From assembly GCA_002110485.1 (NCBI GenBank), contig MOWL01000002.1, forward strand, positions 186,001-250,000: DNA of 64,000 nt, written 5' to 3'. Source of the DNA: Emergomyces orientalis (Eukaryota > Ascomycota > Eurotiomycetes > Onygenales > Ajellomycetaceae). The notes below the pieces were generated by a model that worked only from the letters and a program-made list of their open reading frames with translations, was not told the DNA's origin and did no database searches. Positions 48,134 to 58,397 of the stretch are shown piece by piece (position 1 is the stretch's first letter; each line of letters opens with the position of its first letter). The translations under genes and the position numbers were made by a program.

Positions 48134-50286
48134 AAAGAGTGATCGCGCCTTCTCTCGCCTCCTAGCCTACAGCGAGATCTTGCCTTGTTCCCACTTTTAC
48201 GACTCACGATCTAGATTCTACTACTTTCAAAATAATCACCTTGCCATTCATTTACTTCTCTACGAGATATAATTACTGCTATATTTTGGAAAATCTCTTT
48301 TTCAGTGTGAACATGTCAAACCCGAGCCTTCTTTTTCCTCTTTTTATTATTCAATTCGGTTCATCTCCCTTCTTTGAAATTTTTTCCATTTTTCCTTTCT
48401 TTTCAGTTTCGGCTTCAGTAATCTAATACTTTTTTTATTAATTTTTTATTTTTCGAAGGAAGCCTCTTTCTCTATATACCGCCTGCGCAGCAATAATTAT
48501 CCGTTACACCCATCTTTTCCATTTTATTCTGGTTTCCGTTAGCTAGGTGCATTTAATAGCCATTGAATTCGGGGGTGGGGGGTTTATGTGTCGAATGTAC
48601 TCGTTGGAGCGAATGTTTATTCACCAGCATTTTGTTTATTCTCAGGGATACCCTCCTCCATAGATAGTTTTCTTTCGTCCCCCTTTAGTTCTTCTTCTCT
48701 TGCCATGCCGAAGGTCATACACGATGTTACCAGTTCGGCATTCAGTTCTTTCGCTCTTGATGAGTGCTATTATTAATATTTTTTTCAGCGACCGAAGCTT
48801 TTGGTTTACATTTTGGTGTCTTATTTAAATATATATAATTGATTGGGGAAACGCCAGATTGTTCACTTTCTGGTTGCATCCACAGCTATTCTGAAACTAT
48901 TATTGACTTGAATACTATATATGCTCTGGACGAATCATTCGAAAAATACGGTTTGTCATAAAGATTCGATGAAATGTTCTTCATTTCCACCAGACGTGAG
49001 CCTGCGATATCAGAATGCTTTCCCGAACACGATATGGTTACCCTGCCTCACCAAATCGAATTGATAATTGAGCGACCTCGCTAGGCTAGGATGGTTTTTA
49101 GGACTGCGGTGGGGTCCTGCAATCAGCCTGTGGCTGGGAGCCTGGAACTCACATGGCCCCACTTGGCGTCAGAACGGATCTTTTGCTTTTTCTTGCCCAG
49201 GAAACTTGGAAAATGGAGCCTGAATGGGGCGTGAGGGCTGTTGACATAGCAACTGAGTGGGGAATTCAAGAATCGCTGGTGATTCTCAGGTTCAGCTTAC
49301 AGGTGGCTGGCGCTGGAACTCTGACCGAAGGATCCGAGGTTAAAGCACGGGAGAAAGTCTGGAGATTTACGGATCTTTTGTGGAGGTTGGTATCGATATC
49401 TGAGGAGTTTGTCCAGGGGCTGTTGAAGAGAAGCAGGTAGGGCAAACAAAAATAGGGTTCCTGGCGCAGCAACGATGGGAAAAGTTACACTGATGTGATT
49501 GTCTGCATCACAAGCTTGGCCTAAAGATCAGCCAGCCAGTGAACCTGCCACAATAATTTTGTCAGCAAGCCTTTGGGCGGATACTACAAGCGGGCAACCC
49601 AATAGAGATGGTCCACGACGGTTAAGAAAATTCCGGTGGTTGGGCAAGAGAGCAAGTATGCGGTATGATAGCAACAATTGAATCGATTGGAGGAAAGCAA
49701 GGACGCCCATTCCAGTCTGCGCTGGCTGATGATTGAAAGTCGTCCATCCGCGATGCACTCTGAAGGGTTTGAGAGCAGGGAAGACAAAGATACTGCGGAT
49801 ATTTGCTGATGAATCAGACTCAAGTTCGACGAGGCCGAGGCGGTGAAACTACTTACTACCAATGATGACTGCAATCATGTGACAAACGACAACCGTCCCC
49901 GGCAATCAACACTAAGCCGATTTCCGATACTCAGCCTAACCAAATTAGGCCAAATGTAAACAAACCCTGGAACAACAACAAAAACACCAAAACAACAAAT
50001 ACCCAGGTATCAGCCAGGCGGAAACGAGACCAATGAGCTGCGCAGCAACCAGCCTCATGCTGGAACAACAAATAACCTCGCCCGCCCGCCCCAGCCTTTT
50101 TCTTCCTCTTTCTCTTCCTCCTCTTCCTCTTCATCCTCAATTCAACACAAACATCCTTTTTCCCTTGACCACCCCATACCATATATCTGATTGAGAAGAA
50201 CTGCCCAGTTCTCTTTTTCCTTTCCCTTTACCTTCCTTCAGAAAGACAGCTGTCTTTTCTTGTCTCGTCTTTCGAATTGTTCTTAA
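48134..50286. other. Spacer between the large Ser-rich gene and HEX1
   Basis: About 2.2 kb. The first 700 bases are T-rich (probable 3' UTR). A 95-codon open frame at 49153-49440 has no recognisable features. From about 50080 the + strand is strongly pyrimidine-rich, like the leader of a highly expressed gene, which fits HEX1. Confidence 0.5.
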
Positions 50287-50942
50287 ACACTTCGAAAGGC
50301 ATTCGAGAAAGGACACCTCAGGACAGTCAATCTGGACTTTGACGCCCGTGTCCCCATTCCCTTCAGTGTCTTCCCGTCGTCGTACCGGAGTGACGCTGTC
50401 TCTGAGACTACTCACACCAGAGTAGAGGGAGAGGTCAATTTAACTGGTGCTTCGCGCGTCGAACGGGAAGATACTGGATACGAAGGCCAACTCCCATCTC
50501 ACCGTCATCAAGAGGTCGATATCCATATACACTCTGACCGTCGCCCCCACGAAGAATATCCGAGATCCCGTTATCCCGAAGTAGAACTTTCAAGAGAACG
50601 GTGAGAAACATCCCCAGAGCCAGTAATAGGGAAATATTGCTAATCAATTGCTTCAGATACTACGGTAACCAAGACCGAAAGGCGTGGGAATCGCAACTCG
50701 ATATCACTGAACGTGAGTATCGCCAACGAACCGATCCCAATTTCCAAGTCGAATACGCACCACGGCCAACCCAAGTTCGTGATATCGACCCCTTTGTCAG
50801 CAACCGCCAGTTCGAGCAGATCGATAGCAGCGGAGCCCCTAACCACGTTAGTGAAGTTGACTACGCAACCCGAGGCAGCGAACGAGTTTACAGAGACGTC
50901 AACGTAGACCGACGTACAGTCATCGAACAATCACCTCGCAAA
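50287..50942 (+). other. Probable coding extension upstream of the HEX1 core (long isoform)
   Basis: A stop-free stretch from 50287 to 50600 joins, across a 56-base GT-AG intron (50601-50656, with CTAAT branch), to 50657-50942, which is in frame with the HEX1 core. The encoded peptide is charged and coding-like (for example EREDTGYEGQLPSHRHQEVD and DRKAWESQLDITEREYRQR). No ATG lies in frame within 50287-50600, so the long form would need a further upstream exon I could not locate. Longer, alternatively spliced HEX1 forms are known in filamentous ascomycetes; that this is one of them is inference. Confidence 0.6.
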
Positions 50943-51593
50943 ATGGGTTACTACGACGACGAAGGCCACTACCACTCTTTCCGCCGTGGCGTTGAGCGCG
51001 CGGCTGACCGTGTCCTCCACCCTGTCCACCACCACCACCACGACCGGAAGGAAGAGGTCTCCATCAGCGACGAACGCGGGCCCACCCGCGTCCGCGATGG
51101 CGTCCGCGAGTCCGTTAGAGTCGTGCAGCCCCGTGGCGGACACCCGCCGGAGACAATTACCATCCCCTGCCACTTCATCCGCGTTGGTGATCTCTTGATC
51201 CTCCAGGGTCGCCCATGCCAGGTCATCCGCATCTCCGTCTCTCCCCAGACCGGCCAGCACCGTTACCTCGGCGTCGACCTCTTCACCCGCCAGCTTCATG
51301 AGGAATCCAGCTTTGTCTCGCACCCCTCGTCCTCCGTCGTTGTTCAGAGCATGCTCGGTCCCGTCTACAAGACCTACCGCATCCTGGATATCCGTGAGGA
51401 TGGCCGCATTGTCGCCATGACTGAGACTGGTGATGTCAAGCAAGGCCTCCCCGTTGTTGACCAGGGTAACCTATTCAACCGCATCAGTGATGCCTTCAGT
51501 GATGGTCGCGGCAGCATTCGTGCTCTCGTCATCAACGATGGTGGCCGCGAGTTGGTTGTTGACTACAAGGTCATCCACGGTTCCCGCCTGTAG
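50943..51593 (+). CDS. hex1: Woronin body major protein HEX1
   Basis: The core frame of 216 residues starts MGYYDDEGHYHSFRRG, the usual HEX1 start, and ends in SRL, a type 1 peroxisomal targeting signal. The C-terminal two-thirds has the eIF-5A-like fold of HEX1: TITIPCHFIRVGDLLILQG, the RPCQVIRIS strand, YLGVDLFTRQLHEESSF and AMTETGDVKQGLPVVDQ. The hypusine site of eIF-5A is absent, as expected. HEX1 self-assembles into the crystalline core of Woronin bodies, peroxisome-derived organelles that plug septal pores after hyphal damage. The His-rich segment VLHPVHHHHHDR lies between the start and the core. The gene is only found in filamentous ascomycetes, so it anchors the identity of the organism. 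The main frame has no intron. The upstream sequence is open in the same frame (see the separate entry), so an N-terminally extended isoform is likely. Confidence 0.96.
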   Translation: MGYYDDEGHYHSFRRGVERAADRVLHPVHHHHHDRKEEVSISDERGPTRVRDGVRESVRVVQPRGGHPPETITIPCHFIRVGDLLILQGRPCQVIRISVSPQTGQHRYLGVDLFTRQLHEESSFVSHPSSSVVVQSMLGPVYKTYRILDIREDGRIVAMTETGDVKQGLPVVDQGNLFNRISDAFSDGRGSIRALVINDGGRELVVDYKVIHGSRL

Positions 51594-53376
51594 ATTAACA
51601 AATAGGTTAGTAATATATTATTTCCTTCGCTTTGTGCCCATGTCAGTTGTTCAGTGTTCTAACCTGTCATCAGGCTAGATTTCATGTTTTTCTTCTTCTA
51701 TGAGCCACAGTATATTTAAAGCGATTTTCCGAAAATTTTTCTATCTACGACCCGAAGAAAATAAAACTGAAAAAATGAAAAAGTGAAGAAAATCGGTCAT
51801 GAAGTCAGGGGCTATCTTTGGCAATTAACGGATTTGGAATTTGACGGATGGGATGGATGGATGATCTCTTTTGTTTTCCTTTTTTGGCTTGGTTTGTTGA
51901 TGCCTCTGTGCCTGTTTTGCTCCCCTTCTCCCCATGTGTATCTATCTACCCACCTACCCAATGTTGCATACATCGTTGGAGAATCAAGTTGTGTTGGTTT
52001 CTATGAATTTTTTATTTCATTTTTTGCTGTTGATGCTTTCGTTTCGTGACCATAGTTGTGCGGAATGGTCAGGGTGTACCCAACCACCAAGGGTACCCAG
52101 GTAGTTTTCCCGCACACTTGAACTCCTCGGTTCTGTGCTGCATCTTCTTCTGCTGACTCAGCTGTCTCCTTCACCTAGGTACAGTATCTCGATCACATCA
52201 TTCTCATCTTTCAATATATCTTTTCAATTTCTGTTAAGTTTACACAATGCAATCGCAGTGTGATCAAACCAGCGAGAAAGATATGATAAGTGTCTTGTTC
52301 TCTTTAATAATTCTTATTTTCTCTTTTATTCTCTTCTCTGTTTGCTATTATTTTTTTACTGAATTAGTTTCCGTTTGATAATATTTACTTATCATGCACT
52401 ACGGATCCGTAGATGTAATGTTAGGTAATTAGCTTGGTAAGCTGTGCGAGCCCTGGGCCAGTAGCTGGTCAATTTTCCTCTTCTCTTTGGTCTCGCGGTC
52501 GCAAGATTTTGTCGGTATGGATCAATGAATTTCATATAGAGATAATCAGACCATATTTTCTCCTGCACACGTACGTCCCACCCAGCAAATAGCTGCCAAG
52601 ATAACCTGTGGGCACCTTTGATGTTAAAGCATTGAAGTTTGCTTTGTCTGATGGATGGCAAACCCGCTTGCAATATCAGTTCCAAAAGACCTCTGCTGTG
52701 TGCAGAATCTTCGCCCTGATTCCGATTGGGAAATGCCCCTGGCGTCAACAATTTCTTTGGGGGAGATGTTGAAACCCCCGTCATAAACACCTATCGAGAA
52801 GCCTATTCTCGAACTACTCGCAGGGGCATCTTGTGACCAACTCCATATTAATAGATAGAAAGTACCCTCCTTCACGGTTCTGAGGGGATCATGCCCTAAA
52901 CTGCGGAAGCCTTGACTCTCAGCAAGCTTCGCCGCAAAGCTTCTAGAGGCACTTCCTATATAATGTCTAAATGGCCACTGGAAGGGGAGCAAGACATCCG
53001 GCCAAACCCTACGAGAGTTTCAAGCGATGCGTCCCGTTCCAATGATATGCTGTTAAAAATTATTAAAAGGCGTTAGACAAAGATCCAGATGCGAATATGA
53101 TGGGCTTGTTTCCATCAGATTATGTTTTTTGGCTGGCGGAAACAAAAAGACAAGAGGTGGTAAGATTTCTGGCCACCTTTTTTTTTTTCCACAAATGTGC
53201 TAAGATTAAACATGTATCTCCAGGTGAGCTGCATGAACCGAAAGATCCTCCACCAACCGCGCCCCACTGCCAATTACTTCCAAATGACGACCGTCGTACT
53301 ATTATGCACGTTTACCCTCTCTCCCCTTCTGTCTCAAATTTGCTCCAGACCTTTGGAAGTTCGTCCCAGGAATTGG
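51594..53376. other. Spacer between HEX1 and the APH pseudogene
   Basis: About 1.8 kb with HEX1 3' UTR at the left. On the minus strand, two overlapping frames at 52392-52992 (122 and 132 codons, in different phases) look more coding-like than background, but I recognise no family and no splice arrangement that joins them; a decayed gene is possible. Confidence 0.4.
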
Positions 53377-54174
53377 TGAACTCTGTTGATGATTTTGCGC
53401 AGAGGTTTGACATGTTCTTGCAAGCAAGCGAGAGTCTTTGGGTCTCTAAGGCATGCGCAAATCACAGGGTTGTGAGACATGTAGATGTGGTAATAAAAAT
53501 CATATCTAATACAGCGGATTTACACGGAGTACACAAGCATTCTATACCTTGAGGAACATTATCCCAGCCCCCTGGCCAAGAGGCCTTCTGGCAACTGAAG
53601 GAACAGCTTACATCTTTTTTGAGCTATATACCTGGTATGACTCATAACAGGGTATGGAAAAATTTATGCGAAGGGCAGAAAATATCTATCAGGGATCAAC
53701 TTGATCAAATCTTTCTCAAACTGAGAGATTTACATCACCCAGAAGGGATGCTTCTTGGCGGAGTACGCGAGGAAGGATGCAAGGACACAAGATGACCCAC
53801 GCAGTACAGCAAAGCCCCTATTTTCAACACATCGGATTCGATGATTTCTTTTTTTCCAAGCCCCATTTTGGAAGCCCAATTTACATCAGAACGCTGCGCC
53901 AGCTAGCAGCTAAGCAGCCATCACGGTTATGCTTCCGTCATGGAGATTTACGACCAGATAACATTGTTGTGCAAGTTCGTGATGACCGCGAGTATTAAGT
54001 CACTGGATTACTTGATTGGGACAAAAACGGATTTTATCCTGAGCTTTTGAATGTTTCAAAGCAACACATCAGAAATGGATGACTGGTTTTTATTCCTTCC
54101 CAAATCTGCCCGTCCATCTACGTACCCGGAGCGATGGTTGGTGGACCGTTTGTGGGATAAACATGTTGCCTGAA
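53377..54174 (+). pseudogene. Decayed aminoglycoside-phosphotransferase (APH)-family kinase-like gene
   Basis: Fragments in three reading phases line up in order with the fungal APH/choline-kinase-like family: an N-lobe-like VVIKII segment near 53490, YIPGMTHNRVWKNL near 53625, LGGVREEGCKDTR near 53755, HFGSPIYIRTLRQL near 53870, the catalytic-loop motif FRHGDLRPDNIVVQV near 53935, the metal-binding-type VTGLLDWDKNGFYPE near 54005, and a terminal RWLVDRLWDKHV near 54145. Lesions include an in-frame TGA after GCKDTR (53794-53796), a frameshift before the HFGSP block, an in-frame TAA between DREY and VTGLLDW (53996-53998), and another frameshift after the DW motif. Introns cannot remove all of these without losing conserved sequence. 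Intact relatives are numerous in eurotiomycete genomes and mostly of unknown substrate. I describe it only as a broken copy. Confidence 0.85.
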
Positions 54175-56123
54175 TACAAGACGATAGTACTCTGCCCTTC
54201 GTTCTAACTCGAATACTTTACACAAGTGAACCATAATTTTTTCTACAGTATGGCAATGGGGTCAACATCCGCTTTTCCCAGGGATATATGAGCGTGGCGA
54301 GAGTGCTCAACATGTATTTCGCTCGCTCTGGAGACTAGATGCAATATAAACTCATACTGCGGAGGAGCCCACACTACCTTCTTTGGCTCACTGTCCTTTC
54401 CTGTTTTTCTCTTTTTATTTTACATCTGGCCTCGGCCTTTTTCTACGCTTTTCTTTCTTAGTTTTAGTTAATCGTTAACTATCAATCAGAAATGGTTTCT
54501 CTGTGCTGTCAATACCTTCAAAATGTTAAACTACCATGAAATGCCTTTGACCTTCTATGATTACATGATCACGGGGAAAGCCTCATAGTAGAAGCCATAT
54601 CAGACATGAGATGTGCTGGGGAAAGAATGGTGGCTATGAAACCCGACAGAACCAAAGTAAGCAACAGCTTTGTGTATTGTTAAAGACACTTCCTGAAAGT
54701 AAAGATTGCACATGTGAAAGAAATGAGTGAAGACATTGTAAATACCTATATTTGTTTAACTAACAAGACCCTTTCATTAGAGGGGGAAACAAGATTGAGA
54801 GAGAAGAAAGAGAGGGTTCTGGTCAGTTCAATCTACAGCTAACTCGATGTAAATTCCTACCTATGCACTCAAATATGCATACAGCTTGATCAAGAAATAT
54901 CAACCAATGCTAACCATTTAGTTTGAATAAAATGACACATGATAAATTAAAGTGGTATGTAGCTCATATCATATTGAATAAGATAAGAACAAGAATTTCT
55001 TAAATCAATTGATACGAAAAATGAAGAGAGTAGAATATGTTTCGGGGTGAAGGAGGATATAGAAGGGGTGTATATACATATAAACAAAAGAAAAAATATC
55101 ACATCATAATAAAAAATATTGCAAACAGAATTTGGACTAGGAATAAAAAGGAATTAGGAAAAGGAAAAGAACAGGAGAGATTCAAATGGTCTTGGAAAAC
55201 AACCATGAGACCATTCACCATACCATTTTCCCATCCAAGTGCAGTACTGTGAAAAAGCAAAAAACCCTCACTCGCGTTTGTTTCTCCCTCCCCATTACAT
55301 ACCAAAATAAAAAATAAAATGAAAAAGAATAAAAACATGGAACAAAACTAGATTTCAGATGAGAAGCATCACCATCAACCCCTAATTGCATCAAGTAGAG
55401 GGAAAATTAAGATTCACAGCCCAAGGCAAAAGGACATATGTAGGGGATAACGATAACAACGAAAGAAAATGGGGGTGAAAGTTTAATAATGGATATATAT
55501 GTATAACGGGGTTGTCAGGGATGAGTTTTTCTGGGAGAAAGCTAGGTGAAAGTTTAATTCTTGTCGTCCACAAGCATCTATCGAGATTGCCAGATCGTAA
55601 TGAGAGTATGATAGGTGAAAAGGGGGGAAGGATGGCGGGATCTGTAGAAGGCGGTGGTGGTTGGAAGGGGAATCACAACAGAGAACTAGGAAAAGTGGAA
55701 ACCAACAGGCCGTGCGCAGCCTATCTGTGGTACTGGTGTCGGGTGCTGGTTTCCATCATTTGAATACGGTGAACGCAATATCGCATTACAGTCGTGGAAG
55801 GGGAGGAAGTGTGTGTGAAAGTCGGGCGGAGTGAAACAGGGGACAGCTAGCTGTATGTCTTTACAGAAAATGAATAAAATGAGGACATATATCTATTGTA
55901 CAGGAAGGAGGGCGCCGGTGTCGTTTTACATCAGGGGCAAATTTGAGGAGATTGGTTGGTTGCGGTATATTTAAGAAATTGGCGAAAAAGAGTTGCTGAG
56001 AAAGAGAATTCAGAGCTCAGGCATGACAAATCGTGGAGAATCTAGAAGGGAGGATTTTTTAGGATTTCTGGTAGGTAAGAGTGAGTGGTGAAAGGTTATA
56101 TATATGTATGTTTTCACTTCACT
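54175..56123. other. AT-rich spacer between APH pseudogene and Cti6-like gene
   Basis: About 1.9 kb. Roughly 54700-55350 is notably A/T-rich with A-runs and few long frames. I see no gene; the right end probably belongs to the 3' UTR of the minus-strand PHD gene. Confidence 0.5.
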
Positions 56124-58397
56124 TCACTTCTCGCCATATTTCCCAAACTCCTGTTGCCACTTGACTAGATTTCGCGTCAGGGCATCCATCATTTCGATGC
56201 TCGTTAGATCCTTGAACTCCTTTTCCTTAGGCTGAGGGGTCCCGTTCGCCTCCATCCTTTCGGCCGCATCATTCATAACTTGGTCGCCATTCGCTATTTG
56301 GGCTCCAGACTCTTTTCCTCCAGGCGCCAGCGCTCCACCAGCCCCACTGATCTGTTCAGGGTTAGAAGCCAAGTCGAGCTGTAATTGAGAAATGAATTCA
56401 AGAATGGCTGCAACACGCCTCTTCATTTCGTTCATTGTGGTGCGTTGGGGGTTCATATATCGTGGTTTACTAGGCTTCCCGGATTCTCCTCCGTTAAGGT
56501 AAACGCCGTTTGCCCCAAGTTGGCCCCCTGTAGGTGAGTCGCCAGTCCCCGTGTCTCGAGATTGGCCCCGACGGGGAGAGTTGATGCCGCCACTGATGTC
56601 ATTACCGTTTACTGAATCGCGGTCTCGAGTATACTGATTTCGGCCTAGTCGACCACGGCGGGCTGGTGGACGACCCGTTTTGCGGGTAGCAGGCTTGGTG
56701 TTAGAGGACTCGTTTGTGATGCTGGGCGTGTCAGGAGTGGGATGTGTGATAGTGGGAGGAATCGAGCCGGTTTTCGTTGGCGAGGCTGTCTCAGCGGGTT
56801 CTTCATCTGCTATTTGGATGGTTATTTACGCGTCTCCTTCATATGCTTATCCAAACAGCGATATAGCCACTCACCATCTTTCCGGCGATCTGAACGACTT
56901 TTCCGTCGACTGACAGCCTCGATCATCTCTTTTTCAACTTCCTTTTCTGTCGTTTGAGCTTCCCTCTCTCGTTGGTTTCGAACCACGCCTCTGGTCTTTT
57001 TATTGCCAATATTGCCAATGCCTTCTAGGGAAGCGTTGGGTTTACTTTCATCATCTGATGGCGGGTGGGATGGAGAGTTGCTATGTTTTGAAAGAGAAGA
57101 AGACGGCGATCCGGTACGTTGTCGTTTCGCAGCGTGCTTATTCCTGATCGTACAGCAGAAAGTTAGTAACTGCGAATATTAGGGAAAACGATACTTCAGA
57201 CCCTGGGAGAGTTAACATACGCTTCGCTATCGCTTCGGCTCCGCTTGCCTCTACGGCTTCCAAGATCATCAGTAACTGATTTGGAGTCTTCCTTGCTCTC
57301 CTCAATCGCGCGACGCAACTGTTCTTCGTCATAGGCGGCATCACGGCTATTCATAGTCGAGCGTCGCTTGGCGCTGAGGGGGCCTGAGCTGCCCCGGCTT
57401 TTCTTATCCTTTGGGTTTCTGGAACTATCAAGGGAAGAGGATCTAGATGAGGATGTGGACGATGAGCCAACAACGGGCAGGTAGCGGGAGGATTTTTGGC
57501 TGCGCAACCGTAAGCGTGAGGTCCACATCTTCGTTGTGCTGATGACAATGGAGATAGAAAAAAATATTGTAGTAGGAAATAAATGAAGTAGAGGTTTATG
57601 CCTAACATTCCAGGGTAGCAGGGGAAGAAGGGCTCGAAAAAGAGGAAGGGTAGCGGTGCTTTTGAGGGCAGAAGCGGGCGGGCACCTCAAAACACCCATC
57701 AATCGACAGGTAGTGAATGAGATATCATCCACAATGTGAATAAAAGCTCAAGTGAGGAGGTTGAGGGGAACAATTCAGTTAACACTCACCCATTCGGAGA
57801 TGTAATGATCTTGTGAAGGTCCTTCCGGCATTCTTCGCAAAAGTATTCATCAGGGCTGGAAGCTTCCTCCATAATCCCCACGCAGCCTCCATGCTGCCAG
57901 ACTTTACAGGAGTCGCATTGGATGAACAAGCTCCCAGGTTCTTCAGACTGCATGTCCTCAGCAGACCCCGAAGCCCCTTGACCCGAGTCATCCCTCATGC
58001 CCTGTTTTGTGGCGCTGGCGCTGCCTGCGTCCTGGTAGATCAGCGGAAGACCGGGGTAATCCTGCTGTCCACAGAGGCATCTGGTTATTTCTTCTTCATC
58101 CCCTTCTTCTTCATCGTAGTCATCGCCTGGGGCTTGGAGGGCGTCATCTGGATCGCCGTTGTTTCGGCCTCGATGGCGATGGCGCGTTAGTGGGAGGTCG
58201 GGTCGAGAATTTTGCTCGAGGTCATCGATGGACTGGGAGCGCTGGGTGGAGGATCTGCGAGGGGAGGATATTTTGTTATTCGAGCGCGTACTCCTTTCAG
58301 CACGGCTGAGTGAGTTTGACGAGCTGGATGAGTTTGTATGCTGCATTGCGGCGGATGGTTGGGATGTTCTAGCGCGAGATGAGCGACGAGGAGTCAT
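56124..58397 (-). CDS. cti6: PHD-finger protein, Cti6-like subunit of the Rpd3L histone deacetylase complex
   Basis: Four exons on the minus strand: 58397-57790, 57499-57221, 57143-56875, 56809-56124, giving about 613 residues with consistent phases. After a Ser/Arg-rich N-terminus and an acidic stretch (DDYDEEEGDEEE), a PHD finger spans residues 107-190: Cys107, Cys109, Cys161, Cys164, His169, Cys172, Cys187, Cys190, with the Trp167 (KVWQHGGCVG) that lines a histone-tail pocket. The finger has a long insertion between its first and second zinc-ligand pairs, as in Cti6. It is followed by SPNG and QKSSRYLPVV, which in this family links the finger to a basic helix region. The C-terminal 110 residues carry a conserved block (TMNEMKRRVAAILEFISQLQ and later ALTRNLVKWQQEFGKYGEK). 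Cti6 reads methylated H3 and helps Rpd3L repress or activate genes; the assignment rests on architecture and motif resemblance. Confidence 0.82.

Noticed and set aside
50931..51443. 170-codon minus-strand frame rich in Asp and Val opposite HEX1
   Set aside because: It is the antisense shadow of the strongly conserved HEX1 frame.
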